DNA from: Fistularia commersonii
Taxonomy: Eukaryota; Chordata; Actinopteri; Syngnathiformes; Fistulariidae
DNA: 64,000 bases
Reading direction: 5' to 3'
Assembly: GCA_037954325.1 (NCBI GenBank)
Contig: JBBMNZ010000001.1
Span: 6,296,874 to 6,360,873 of the forward strand
Shown: positions 47,863 to 59,545 of the stretch, piece by piece
Position numbering within the stretch: position 1 is the first letter of the stretch
How the letters are laid out: every line of letters begins with the position of its first letter
The notes under the pieces: model-generated
What the model was told of the DNA's origin: nothing
Databases searched by the model: none
What the model saw: the letters and a program-made list of their open reading frames with translations, nothing else
Translations under genes and position numbers: made by a program

Positions 47863-47951
47863 TTTTTTTTATTTTATTTTGTTTTATTTTATTTTATTTT
47901 ATTTTATTTTATTTTATTTTATTTTATTTTATTTTATTTTATTTTATTTTT
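47862..47951. repeat. (ATTTT)n pentanucleotide array
   Basis: About 15 ATTTT units with one GTTTT variant follow the dispersed repeat. The Phe/Leu/Ile-rich open frames across it are artefacts. Confidence 0.95.
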
Positions 47952-48442
47952 GGACCAAGACTTTGCAGCTAGAAAAGCTTCCCCTGTAAGGCGAATAATG
48001 GCTCACTGCACTGCTGCGAAATATTAAGAGACGGTAAACGTTTGATTATTTGTCTGTTTAAAATGTAGAATTTTCATTCAACTCGGGCCCCGGGGTTCTG
48101 ACGTTGTAAGCGCGGAGTGATTATCACATTATCATCTTTAATGAAAAAAGCCGTGGGGGTACAGTGGTTGCGTGTCATCATACGTCTTACTCGGGAAAAG
48201 GTCAGGAAACTGTTGGTAAAAATTTGTCAAAAATTAATAGTCCAACACTCGGGGATGAAGAGATGCTGAGACTATGAGACTCCAGAGATACTGAAAGAGA
48301 GCGGGCAACAAATCGCACAATTTATTAACAATGAGATTAGAAGAGGGATATTTTATGGGAGAAAAAATACAGCTGGACTTAAGGGTTTGTTTTTCACTGT
48401 GCATTTTTTCAATTGCTGTTGTACAATTGTAGTAATCATTCC

Positions 48443-48850
48443 ACTATCCTCACTGCCATTGCCCAATAGTTGTTGCCATTAAAGACTATAATAGTTGCCA
48501 TTGCACTGTAGTTGATGCCATCGCACAATAGATGTTGCCATTGACCAATAGATGTTGCTATTGCTAAATAGTCATTGCCATTGTCCATTAGTAGTTGTCA
48601 TTTCACAGACTCTACCATTGGACATTCGTCATTGCCATTGTCCAATGGTTGTTGCCATTGCCCAACAGTTGTTGCTATCACACAATAGATGTTGCCATTG
48701 GGCAATCGTTATTGCCATTGACCAATAGATGTTGCTATTGCAAAATAGTCATTGCCATTGTCCATTAGCAGTTGCCATTTCACAGTAGTCTTTACCATCG
48801 GACAATCGTCATTATCATTGTCCAATAGCATTTGTACGATAGTCTTTAAA
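48443..48850. repeat. Minisatellite of 20-bp units with a 177-bp higher-order period
   Basis: Variants of a 20-bp unit such as TTGCCATTGACCAATAGATG follow one another about 20 times. The unit series is itself repeated: ACCAATAGATGTTGCTATTG starts at 48544 and again at 48721, 177 bp apart, each followed by a similar run of variants. It lies in a ptprf intron and has no coding sense. Confidence 0.88.
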
Positions 48851-49084
48851 CTGGTCAAACAGCTGTGAACTCCCTCAGGATTTGGCCTTTTTGCACTTTA
48901 CTGTTAACCCTCCGATTCACAAACTCTTCCAATGACCATGGGATGAATTGCAATGAAGGTTCCCTATCCACAACACCTTTCATTCGCTGCCCTTTACTGT
49001 TTTTATTTATTCGTATCACACTAAGCTACTATTGTGTCTGCCACACTTCCTGCCACTCGCTGCAGACAGCAATGTAAGAACTCT

Positions 49085-49440
49085 TTTGCCTAAGGGGGTT
49101 CTCTGTCATCCAGGTCACGGTGAACGGTCTAGCTAATGATAAATCAATGACCTGGTGCAATTTCATTGCACTGGGAAAACTTATTTTCCTTACCGTGCCT
49201 ATGACAATGAACACTTTGGTTGAATCCTTGGTTTGTTGACCACTGCAGGTGGATCTGCAGGTACATGTGTACATATCTGTGTTGGGATGGTGTTGAGTGT
49301 AGGTGAAAGATGGCTTGGAAGCCCCCACGGTACAAACCGAATGAGAGAGGTTTCTCAGACGGGTGGTCAAACGTCTTACGGTTACGCTTTGGTAATGATC
49401 GACGAGGACTCGGATGACTGAGAGCATTCACACACTAGAT
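49085..49440 (-). mobile_element. Penelope-like element terminal fragment (probable)
   Basis: GGGGTTCTCTGTCATCCAGG matches, in reverse, the phrase CCTGGATGA-GAGAACC found at 61295 and its mirror at 63455, which lie beside AACGTCTT boxes typical of fish Penelope-like termini. The right part carries the similar GGTCAAACGTCTTACGG. It is degenerate. Confidence 0.5.
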
Positions 49441-50332
49441 TTTGTTCAGGTCAGCGTATTAAAAGTTGGGAAATCAGAACGGAATACATTACAAGCAAGT
49501 CTTTAAAATCTTCCTGGGGGATAACAGTGATGAATGAGACAAACCGCCGCGTTTCCTGAGGAGGACAGAGCTTTCATCACAAACAGTCGACGGAGGAAAC
49601 CTGAAGAGCTGAGGAGGCTCGGAGCTTGATAAAGCCTCCGTCTTCATCTGCCTGCTCAGCTTTCGCGGCTTTTCTCGTCTCTGAAGCACTTTTTCGGCGG
49701 CGGCAAAGTGCTGCCTGCGGCTCGGAAAAGTTTTTTTTTTTTTTTCTTAGATACAGCAGACACATATTCTAGGGATATTTAGATAATCTCAGGAGGAGAG
49801 TTTGGGAGTGATCAATCTGAACAGCGCAACCCGATAGAAAGCAATCCTCCGGGGGTTGAGTGATGCGCCGCTCCTGCGTGTGCGTACGGCGGCGCAAAGA
49901 CCAGGAAGAAAGAAGTCGGGTTTTAATAGCAGTGGGAGGATGAACATTTCTCTTTTTTGTTTTCTCTCCCTAATATACCTGGTAAAATATGAGGCGGCTG
50001 ATAAAATAAGCGGAGAGCGAGTGTGATCCTAATGTCTTCTGACAGCTCTGTTATTTCCCACAACTCGGAAAGATTTCCACCGCGGCAGGCACCTTCCGCT
50101 AACAGCTCATCTATCTGTGACAAACTGGAAGCAGTCCAGCCCATTTCCCCACAACACACACCTTCACTTCCTTGCGTGTTATTTCCCCTCAAAAACTTCA
50201 GCGTCTCCGTCTCCCGCGGAAGTTCACCCCCGACATCCGAGGCTGCGGACTCGCCCTCCTTCCAATCATCGCCGCGTTTCCTGTCCTCTCAAGAACGTCT
50301 ATGCGTTTTCCTCAGGTGCCCCTCAACCCCCC

Positions 50333-50363
<31 letters not shown>

Positions 50364-53300
50364 CATCGCCAATCTTATCCCTGCATTAAGCTCCCTTTTT
50401 TTTTTTTCCTCCCACCAACTCCCGCCTCCTCTTCTCACCTCTCTGTCACTCCCACTGGGCTCAGTGTTGAGAGGGAACTGCCTGGCAATCCCCCTACCCT
50501 ATCCCCCCCCCCCCCTGCCCCCTCCCCTCAGCGGTAAGTGTTTATAGGGCCTTTTTCTTTTTATCCAATTTCACACGTCCTGGCTTGTTTACCAGCAGTG
50601 GGGGCCGCAGAAAGCTGCAGTGCCCTTTTCCTTCAGTCTCCAGAACCCCCCCACCTCCCCATCTTCTTGGTCTTCTTCTTTCCTTCCCCCCCCCGCCCCC
50701 CCAAGCTCGCCTCCACCCTTCCAGCAGCTTTGCGGCGGCAATAAAAGCTAAGCTCACTTCCCATGTTTTCAATAAATGTGATTAGAGTTTCTATTTTTGT
50801 AACGGAATCGCATCCGGCCGAATGCCATTCAGCCGCTCCGCTCTGAGCGCGCCTTCTCCCGTCTTCCAGACGCAACTTTCGGAGGTAGCGGAGCGTGCAA
50901 GGACAAGAGCCGCGTGGCGGGATGACCCGACATGTGAATGCTGGACGTGTGAAAAGATGACGGCGGCTCGCCGGAGAGGACGGCGCGGTGACCTGGCCTG
51001 TTTCCGTCCATAACCACTTTTTGCTTGAAATACACGGGCGAAGTATTTTTATTTATATATTTTTTTCAAACAAAGGCAGCCGCGTCTCTACGAAGCAAAT
51101 CTAATGATGCAGGAAATTGGTAACCGAAAGACTGGTTGCCAAACTGCTGAGTTTTCAAAATAAAACACAAAAACGTCGTACACACCTTTATTCAAAGGGA
51201 TTCGGAGCTAAGGGATCGGGTCGGATGTCTAGCTGTCAATGAAGTTAATAACACAGTAACTGAACTGAAAGGCCAAGAAAGTGCAATTTACAGACGAAGA
51301 GGGAGAGAAAGATGGAAAGTGAAATGATTGCCAGTTAGCCAATGGGTGTGGCTTAGCTGAACTAAAAAAAATATATAAAATAAAAAAGAAAATGCAAACA
51401 ATATAGTTAATTTTTGAGATCCTTTCTAAGCCCAAGGTCACCTTATAAGTGGAAAAAAAAGAAAACAAGATTCCCAGCTGTTGCAATCTGCATAAGAGAG
51501 AACAGGTTTTGAGTTTGGACTTGCAGTAATCTATCAGGCACATAGTTGGTAACGGCTGAGGTGTGCGGAGGAACGAAGGAACGGAGTTTACTTCGCTCCC
51601 GAAAAAGAACAAGGTGTGGGGTTTCTGTGAATTAAAAGAGAGCAACTTTTCTTCATGTGACGTTTACCAGAACTACAACCTGATTGTGGAATCGCTTCAC
51701 GCTGCCCCGCGGGTAATTCTAGATTGCTATTTCACGGTTACGACTAAATCTTGGGACGGCAAATCAAACGTGGAGCAAAACAAAACACTTTTAGCGGTTA
51801 GAGGAGAGACGCGTGTCAGACGTCATCAGAGATATCATTCCAGACCAGAGCCCTGACTTCTGCAGATGCTCACAATTATTATGTCTTTCATCAATATCAA
51901 AGCTATTATCATATCATGTCAGTTATTAGCATGAAACTGTTAGCGCTACTGCTATTATTAGTATGAAATCATTTGTTCCTGAGCCCTCCGTTCTCACTCC
52001 CTGTCCTTTTACGCCAACCAGTGGAGGCCGCCCACACTGAGCTTGATTCTGTCGGGTTTCTGCACCCGTAAAAAGCATTGCTGCCTCGCCGCTGTTGCAA
52101 AGTGTTTGCTCATGGGGGGGAAGTTAGGTTTCTTTGAATAATTTTAAAGGACTAACCCCCCACCGGGGTTTGATTCACATATAGTAGACACATTATACGT
52201 CCATCCGAAATCTGTTTATAGCGTTTTGTGCCGCATCGTGACATCATTTAGCCTAAAACTGGTGTTAAAAGTGTTAGCAGGTCTGATGCTAATACTGGTA
52301 TTCTGGAGGGAACTCCTCTGCCTCAGAACTACTTAAGCGACAGCACCGCGAGAGAAGCCGAGTGATCTCGGAAACAAAGGCGCTTGAAATTAGAGGAGCG
52401 GCGTCATGACGCTCCCCAAAGCCATGGTGCCGATGAGTGACAGCTGGGGATCGCTTCCGTACCGGTATCTGCATCTGGGCCTGGGGATACGTGCTCAGCA
52501 TGGAGGCTAGCGCGGTCCCATCGCGATTAATCTTCGACGCCTGAAGTTTGGAAAGGACCTAGAAATACGCTGCTATGGTAGGTACAAGGCTGGGACCCAG
52601 AAATGAAGGTTTTTACGAGATGTCACGGGAACCGTCGGCCGGACGACATTGAGAAGGCCACGAATGCAGAGAAAGTGGGCGATAGATCCGCATATTAAAA
52701 ACCGGACCACGTTCCCCGCTGCCATTCTCTCTTCCTCTGGTGTAGTTTTATGATTTATTAAAGGGCAAGAGGTGTCAAGCGCAGCCTTGGTGTTGGTGAA
52801 CTTTTCCTGACACCGCATTGCCGCATGCGAGGACGAGCGTAACTTACAGCTTAATCCAGTCTGATGCCCGTCTTTGTCATTTTTCTCACGCCGTAGCGGC
52901 TAGCCGGGGCGCTGTCGATCCGCGTATTATAGAAGTGCAGGAGTGCATGACTGTGCGAGATTGGCAGGGTGGTCCGTTTTTATTATCATCAGAGCACGGT
53001 TCTGCCTAGGTACTATTGATTACAGGCATCGAATCATTACGGGATGGAGGAATAACAAGAGCGTCTGTGCATGTACGGCAAAATCCTGTCCGCCGAGGCG
53101 TTTCGCACGACGGAACCGCCCTGATACAAGATGGGGGCCTTGTTAAGATTGGATTGTGTTTTCGGACGTGTACGTCAAGAAGCGCAGACGATTTTACAGA
53201 CCGCCGGCGCCGCGGAGGGGCGCGATCTGACGGTGGGAGCTGGCCGGAGAGGTAGCACGTGAGACTTTCCACACCAACACTGCTGTGTGGCAATAAAGTG

Positions 53301-53400
53301 CGGGGAGCTCCAAGCGGAATCTACCTCATAATAGTGCCGGGCTAGAAATCAAACTTTACTGCAAATAGTCATGTATCCATGTTATTTGCAGATACATAAC
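49441..53400. other. Intron with a GC-richer central part, no exon supported
   Basis: 49560-51010 is richer in C and CpG than its surroundings, with C runs (50319-50336, 50504-50517) and a CA tract at 50339-50365. 50820-51005 is the most CpG-dense stretch. It could hold an internal promoter or enhancer, but I see no exon with plausible splice sites. 51020-53400 is otherwise unremarkable. Confidence 0.4.
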
Positions 53401-53405
53401 GTTGG

Positions 53406-53762
53406 CTGGAATGCAAAACCTCCTATCTGCAAATTTTTCGATTTGGGGTTTTTGCACTGGATGGTGAGAAATGGGATGGCTCCACATTTTCAGTCTATCT
53501 GCAAGATAATCCCGCCCTTTCTCTTGACATAAATGTCACATGACAAAACTCCAATGTGCACAATGAAGCAGAAAAATTTAGGGAAAAAGAACACTTATCT
53601 GCATTGTCAGTGGTAAAAATGCATGTTAAATATTTTTAAACTATAACATAGAAATATTGTCTGAGAACAACAGAATAGTCTTAAATATCTTCAACAAAGA
53701 CCATACTATAATCAAATGAAATGTTTTTTTCATTTCCTGAAAAAAGTGTTTTGCATTCCAGG
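53406..53762. mobile_element. Candidate small MITE
   Basis: CTGGAATGCAAAAC near the left end reappears inverted as GTTTTGCATTCCAG at the right end, 357 bp apart. The interior repeats ATCTGCA several times. No clear target duplication; the family is unknown to me. Confidence 0.5.
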
Positions 53763-53884
53763 CATCGATAAGTATATCCATATGTATATACTCAAACACA
53801 ATGTGTGGGTATACACATGTATACTTTCTTTGCACACATGTAGATATGATCTGTTTTGATTTTTACGTATATGTAGGTTTTTGT

Positions 53885-54060
53885 TGGGGGGCGGCTGTGG
53901 CTCAGTGGGTGGCGAGGGCAACCCCCCGAACAAAATATTGGCGGATCCGATCCCCGACTGCTCCTGTCTGAAGTGTCCCCGGGAAAGACACCGAACCCTT
54001 AGTTGCACCCGGCGCCCTACTTCCCACCTTGAAACCGCAAGGTGTGAAAGCACAATATCG
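53885..54060 (+). mobile_element. tRNA-derived SINE-like repeat
   Basis: GGCTGTGGCTCAGTGGGTGG resembles an RNA polymerase III A box, and GGCGGATCCGATCCCCGAC sits at the expected distance for a degenerate B box. The following AAAGACACCGAACCCTTAGT is like other fish SINE bodies (AGCAAGACACTGAACC). It is close to the ptprf exon at 54304. Confidence 0.6.
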
Positions 54061-54303
54061 ACCGTTCTTCGTTTACAATTTCCAAATGACCTTGACCTTT
54101 GAGTCCGGAGGACACAAAGAGATAATAGCAATGCAAAAATGTCTGTCGTATACACAAAGGTGTACAGGGTGGAAACACTGTGGACTTTGGAGATGCATTT
54201 CGCATTCAACCCTTCTTGTGACTTGATAGGGGGTTTTATTCCACGAAGGAGAAAGTTGCGCGTTTTTAACTTTGCGGGCAGTATTTTGGTAACTGTCACT
54301 CAC

Positions 54304-54516
54304 AGACTCGTGGTCGGTCAGGTCGGCCAGCACAAAACAGAGGTACTGCTGCTGCCCGGGAAGTGCTTTGTTGTAGAAGCCGTTGTACTTCTTCTCGTCA
54401 CCCAGAGTGAAGATGTCGGGCAGGGTGGGCAGTTTGGCGGCGATGTAAGGCTGTGGGGTGTCCTGGCTCTGCCTCCTCTTCCTCTGCGGGTTGCTGTCGG
54501 ATCCATCCCCCAGGAG
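54304..54516 (-). CDS. ptprf: ptprf internal exon: membrane-proximal ectodomain with furin-type site
   Basis: First exon of the gene in this window in transcript order: 213 nt, 71 codons, phase 0 at both ends. The minus strand shows a pyrimidine-rich acceptor (TTTTTCCGCCAG) and the donor GTGAGT. Near residue 11 it encodes QRKRRQ, a basic furin-type site; LAR-family receptors are cleaved at such a site into an ectodomain subunit and a membrane-bound phosphatase subunit that stay associated. It is followed by PQPYIAAKLPTLPD and FTLGDEKKYNGFYN, which match the LAR region between the last fibronectin repeat and the membrane. PTPRF is a neuronal and epithelial adhesion receptor acting at the plasma membrane. 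The upstream exon is not visible up to position 64000, so that intron exceeds 9.4 kb. The choice of PTPRF over PTPRS or PTPRD rests mainly on the later exons. Confidence 0.93.
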
Positions 54517-55080
54517 CTGGCGGAAAAAGGATAGTACACATCAGAGATGATGATGACAGTGTTTTCATGGACCTCCCGGAGCCCAAACTGTGATTAGCCT
54601 GAGGGTACCGTGTAGAAACGTATATAATAACAACCAAAACCAGCTGAGTCGGAAAGAACGGTCGTTATAAATCCATAAATGTCATAAATTCCCTCAAAAA
54701 TCCATCACGTAAGCCGTAGCATTGCTGCGACAATACAGGAACGCGTCTCGACGGATGCTGTTGCCGACAGCTAATGCAGATTAGCCGTTGCTGCAAGTTT
54801 CATTTCCTTGAGACGATCTATTAAATATTCTTAAATCAGGAATGGATTTGGACAGAACTCATGATTTAGAGATGCGGATTGATTGAGCTGCTTCGTGATG
54901 AAGGGTTGTCAGGGTTTATTAGATAAATGGGCACTTTATACCTTTTTTTGGAGGGAGATTTGAGTTGTTCCAATTAGTATTTCTTTTTTAATGGCTCAAA
55001 AATAGTCCGATTTGACTTCAGTGGCCCACAGGCTTCTGTCTAGGTTCTCTATCTTCCAAAAACAATCAATCAGTAAATTA
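54517..55080. other. Upstream intron, nothing recognised
   Basis: Unique-looking DNA directly upstream of the ectodomain exon. Confidence 0.45.
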
Positions 55081-55084
55081 TTTC

Positions 55085-55400
55085 TCATTTCCTTTAGTCC
55101 CTCAGGGGTCACCAAAGCCAATCATTCGTCTCCATCTGACCCTCTCATCTGCATCCTCTTTTCTCACACCAACTCCTTTTCGTCCATAAATCTCCTCTCG
55201 GCCTCCTACCTGGCAGTTCCCACCTCAGCATCCTTCCACCAAGATTCATCATCCCTTGTCCGTCCATGTCCAAACCATCCCAGTCCGACTAATAACGTGC
55301 TGACTCCCCGATGGACTCCTCACTCCTCCTCCTCACTCCCAAGAGAGTACCTTAACATCTTCATCTCTCCCTCCTGTCTTTTCTCGTAGACCAGACAACA
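55085..55400 (-). pseudogene. RTE-like LINE 3' fragment, reverse orientation
   Basis: CAGGGGTCACCAAAGCCAAT, ATCCTCTTTTCTCACACCAA and CTACCTGGCAGTTCCCACCT are the reverse-complement counterpart of the RTE 3' end at 10620-10790 (for example GAGCTGCCAGGCAGGAGGTC and CGACCCCTG). Heavily mutated. Confidence 0.75.
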
Positions 55401-55489
55401 TCGCTGGTGTCACCACTGTCTCCTGCACCTCTCCTTACATTCTGGCAGATACTCTTTTATCACACCAACATTTTTCTCCGGCTTCCTTA

Positions 55490-55880
55490 ATAACCACCAT
55501 GTACCAGAACACTTCAAACCCCTCAATACCCCGAGGCAGACGGTTGCACCCCAAGGACAAAACACCCAGGCGTAAGACTGAAAATGTGGTGTATGGTGTC
55601 AGCTGCACTAAGGATTGTGATTATGTCTATACTGGGGAGACAAATAAACGTCTGCACAAATGGATGGCCCAACACAGGACAGCTACCACTTCAGGACAGG
55701 ACTCCGCGGTCCGCCTACACCAGTAGGACAAGGGCCAAAGACCGTAATGTCCGCTTTCTTGCCGGGGAAGACAGATGGTTCAGGAGAGGAGGCAAATAAG
55801 CCATTTTAGTCCAAAAAGACATCGCTGAACGGAGGAGGGGGGTTTAGGCACAACCTTCTGGCCAAAGTTTCGCTTACAGA
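55490..55880 (+). pseudogene. Penelope-like element GIY-YIG endonuclease fragment
   Basis: The frame from 55499 encodes ENVVYGVSCTKDCDYVYTGE, TNKRLHKWMAQHRTATTSGQ and DSAVRLH, then stops. Another frame continues with DRNVRFLAGEDRWFRRGGK and further with TEEGGLG. This is the GIY-YIG endonuclease domain at the C-terminus of fish Penelope-like retroelements, where the usual text is GIY-type VVY, Y-I-G-E-T and EDRWFERGVKEA. The frameshift and stops mean it is inactive. It is not a homing endonuclease gene of the host. Confidence 0.88.
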
Positions 55881-56109
55881 GACCGAACCCGGAAAGATCC
55901 GTCACTGAAACCAGACCCAGGTAACTGCCTGAACCTCCGTCCATGTGAACCAATGAGTTTTGCCGTTGTTTCGGGTGACACCTTCTCCCCAGAAGGTCCC
56001 CAGAAGGTGTACTTTTGGTCCACCATTAGCAATAACAACTCCCTTCAACCTAGTATCTACACAGTATAGCCATAGTAACACAGACCGGCCCCCAACCATG
56101 GTGTTTATA

Positions 56110-56654
56110 CAGTGATCCCTCGCTATAACGCGGTTTACTTTTCACAGTTTCGCTACTTCACGGATTTGCATCGTGCATTGTGTTCTGCATTCTGATTGGC
56201 TAAAAAGACACTCCGCTTCTTCTCGCTACCTGTGCGTCAATAACGTCGCAGTTTAATATGTACACGTACGTAAAACAGCTTGCCAAATTTACATTACGTA
56301 CGTGCAAATTCTCTTGCAATTTGGAGTTTCTCTAAAACCCATAATGTTGACAAAACGCTCTGGACCGACAAAAGCACCTGCGGCAGGGCCCAAAAGGCAG
56401 CGGAAGATGCTATCTATCGCAAATAAAGTTAAACTTCTGGACATGCTAAGGGAAGGTAAAAGCTATGCGGCTGTAGGTCGGCATTACGGAATTAATGAAT
56501 CTTCCGTTCGTTCCATAAAGAAGGAAGAGAAAAACATAAGGACGACAGCAGCAATGTATAGTAGAGTATTTAATTGTAAAAAAGGTTTCTACGGATTTTG
56601 CCTATCACGGGTTCTTTTTGGAACGTAACCCCTGCGAAAAACAAGGGTAGACTG
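56110..56654 (+). mobile_element. Tigger-type DNA element, internally deleted
   Basis: Starts CAGTGATCCCTCGCTATAAC after TA and ends GGGTAGACTG before TA; the inverted end reads CAGTCTACCCTTGTTTTTCG. A frame from 56344 encodes TKRSGPTKAPAAGPKRQRK and VKLLDMLREGKSYAAVGRHY then GINESSVRSIKKEE, the CENP-B-like helix-turn-helix of Tigger transposases. After about 75 residues it runs into unrelated sequence and a stop, so the catalytic DDE domain has been deleted. 545 bp in total. Confidence 0.92.
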
Positions 56655-56656
56655 TA

Positions 56657-58665
56657 TTCAGAAACTCCCCCACAGTCCATCCATACGATTTTGACAAGTT
56701 CTCGAAATGTTTTTACCAGAATTTTCATTTACTCGACTCACTTATCTTGTTTTTAGTTGTATTTTACCGACGGGTGACAAGTCCGGATAAATCCGTCTTT
56801 CTCACCAACAACATCATGGATTGCCTCCTCTCATAAGAGGTATGGAAAATTCTTGAACTCGTGTTTTTCTGCGTCAGTGTCATTTATTTGTCCGACCTTT
56901 CCTTCTGGTACGAAGGCTTTCCTGGTCCCAGCTCAGCAGGAATAGTTTTTCGGACCCCCGTTGGCTCGCCCTATTCCTGTTGCTTGCGTCTAATCGCCCT
57001 CTTCCCACCCTCGTCTTTTCGTCCGCCGCCAGACCTTTGTCTGCTTTGTTTGTGTTTGTGTGTTTGCGCAAAAAGTTACACATAATTTCAATGTCCACTT
57101 CGAGTCCCCTCGGTTCAAACTTCCCGTATTTCATCAAATCTAAAAGGTCGGGTATAGAACCCGTATTCAAAGCATCAGCTGCTTTTGAAACAATTCAATT
57201 AGGTCATCAGATGTCTTTAAAATTAATGTCAGCAGCGTCCCCCGATGAGACGACAGACCCCATTAACAATAATTAAGATAATTAATTTTGGCGATTTCTA
57301 CCCTGAGCTTGGGCGTACAGCCAGAAATGGAAGCGTCAGATGCTTTCATCTGCTTCAAAGTATATATTAATGTATAATCGACCCGAGGCTCATACTGTAG
57401 TTGCAGGATCTTGCAACTTTGCCTCGTCCCTGGACTTTCTCGACTTTCTTCATCTCTGGACTTTTGGCAGGATTTTAGTTGAAAAATATTGCCGAGGAAT
57501 CAGGAGGTCAAATGACTGAGAAAAGATAGTCAAATATTAGAGACCAACGGAGACAGAATAACCAAATTTTTCAGGAACAAATGGGCACTTATGACGGGAT
57601 AATTGCTCATTCAAGGCAAAGGCAGTTCTCGGAGCTGACAAGAGATAAGTGGAACAACCTCCGCGCTGCGTTTTCGACTGCCGTCCGTTTAATTTATAAG
57701 CGTGTCATTATTCAATTGAACGCTATTTCTTATTCTGAAAGCGAGGACTATGCGGTTCTATTAGAATATCCAAACTGGGTGCTTTTGGTCAGAGACACCC
57801 CCTCGTCACCTCGACTTTTCAGACCCCCTTTTTTGTTTTTGCGCAAGGCAACACGGGGAGTTCTGTTCCTGTCGAAATTGTCAAGCTGAGTGATGCTGAC
57901 TGGCCTTGACAGGGCTTTTTTTTTTTTTTTTTTTTGAACGAAAGGTTTACTTAACGCTTTAAATTCATCCCTTCAGACAGGTGTTCTCCTTCAAGCTGCC
58001 GTGACAGCTGTGCTTAAACCTCACCCAAAAGAGACTGCGTTGCTAAATAACTGGTGGTCAGTGTTAGAACTACCATTTTTTGGCTATTAACTTTTCTTTC
58101 TTGTGATGTCAGTAAAAAATAGTTGTCTGGTTTTAGTACGTTCATGTGACAGAGATAAAAAACAAAAACAACAAAAACTACCGAATGTGAAGATTCTCAG
58201 TCGAGCTAAAAAATTGCGTCTTAGAATTTCTGTAAGACCTTTCGTTGCTTTTACTCGACAGGGATCTGATTCACATCTATCGGTAATTACCAGTTGTCCG
58301 ATAATGTCACTTTTTTTTGGGATTTAAAAATCCACTGATGTCCAGAGTTCCGATATTTATAGGTTGAAATCCCATGCTTGGAAATATTGAGTAAAGTGAT
58401 GGGTCCTACAAGGCTCTATTTACAGAATTTTTTAAAATTTCATTCTAAATTTTGTAGTTTTTTTTTTTTTTTGTTAGGGCAAACGGGTGATTGATCGCAA
58501 ATTCACCGATTCAAAACCGATGTTTTAGTCATTAGTGCTGAAGCTAGTGGGGAGAAACTGAAAGCGAAAGTACAAACCTTTGCTGTGGAAACGAGTCAAA
58601 AAGTGGCTACATTTAAAAATGATCTCAGACATGTAACTGTTGGAAGTATACGCATTATATTATTT
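56657..58665. other. Upstream intron; candidate conserved patch
   Basis: No exon. 57130-57310 is repeat-free with ATTAATTTTGG and AATTAAGATAATTAATT motifs and may be conserved non-coding DNA. T runs at 57917-57935 and 58458-58474. Confidence 0.4.
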
Positions 58666-58669
58666 TTAG

Positions 58670-59540
58670 AACATTGCCAAGGTAGGAGCATTTTTCCGGC
58701 TATCCAATAAAGAGACTTTATTACATGCTTTTATTACTTGCGGGATTGATTATTGTAATACTCCTCTTTCTGGCCTTTCAAAGAAAAATATACGGCTGCT
58801 TCAACGGCTCCAAAACCTCGGCCGCACGTGCGCTGACAGGGACCAGTAAGAGAGCATGATGAACGTCGATTTTAAAGTTTCTGCTTCAAATTCAATTTGA
58901 AGGCTTTTATTGTTCTGTTTTGTTGTTTTTATTCTTTTCATGCTCTTAATGGTCTCAGCCCTGTTTACCTCATTTATCAGATTTTGCCATTAACTTATGA
59001 TCCCTTCAAAGCCTTAGGCCTTCCGTTGGAGGCCTTTTAATCATTGTAAAAGTTTACGAAACAAACAAACTAGTAGAAAAAAAACAATATGCATTAATTT
59101 GATAATTTACTCCAAAAGCTTATGCCTTGCATTTCTGAGAACCTGAGGGGTCTGAACATGTTGATCATTTAAAAGGTGAAAAACTGACAACCTTCATTTT
59201 TAAATTGAGCCTTAACCTGAATAATATATACGTATTTACATCTCTCTCTTGGCCGTACATAAAGTAAACTTGACATCAACTTCCATTGCTATTTTGATGA
59301 CAACCAAGTCTATATTTTCTCTAAGTCTCCCTCCACCTTCCTACATTTCTAACTGCCTCATGGTTCTCCTCCGACTTTATCAAACTCAAGCGCAATAAAA
59401 CTTATTTTCATCTCCACCATTCCCAAATCCCCATTGATACCTCCTTCATCCTTCCCTCCTCTCAGGTTGTCTTTCCAGTTCCATATTACACCTATTTCCC
59501 GGTCCACGTATTTCGACCTACAGTTCGTCTTTCACCCCAG
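58670..59540 (+). pseudogene. Degraded L2-type LINE fragments
   Basis: About 58715-58850 reads LLHAFITCGIDYCNTPLSGL then KNIRLLQRLQNLGR, matching the L2 text DYCN-L-GL...LQRLQN. Near 59275 INFHCYFDDNQVYIF matches the YADD catalytic region of a different copy, with YFDD. The order (YADD region after the DYCN region) shows at least two separate fragments. Confidence 0.7.
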
Positions 59541-59545
59541 ATTTA

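Noticed and set aside
48443..48850. Regular repeats with variable parts as a CRISPR array
   Set aside because: The genome is vertebrate, units are 20 bp with no separate spacers, and the variants form a tandem minisatellite.
50023..50785. Pro/Ser/His-rich frames as a real protein
   Set aside because: They are translations of C-runs and CA repeats.
1354..54516. Assigning the gene to ptprs or ptprd, or to one of the fish paralogues ptprfa/ptprfb
   Set aside because: LLFKR, KANDGL-FSQEYE and VPGSDYINANYIDGYRKQ favour PTPRF over PTPRS/PTPRD; the a/b paralogue cannot be told from this window.
55499..55800. GIY-YIG domain as a homing endonuclease or novel nuclease gene
   Set aside because: The motif text and surroundings fit a dead Penelope-like retroelement with a frameshift.
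56344..56628. CENP-B-like HTH protein as a domesticated host gene
   Set aside because: It lies inside a TA-flanked element with Tigger ends, lacks the rest of the protein, and a near-identical copy occurs 7.6 kb away.
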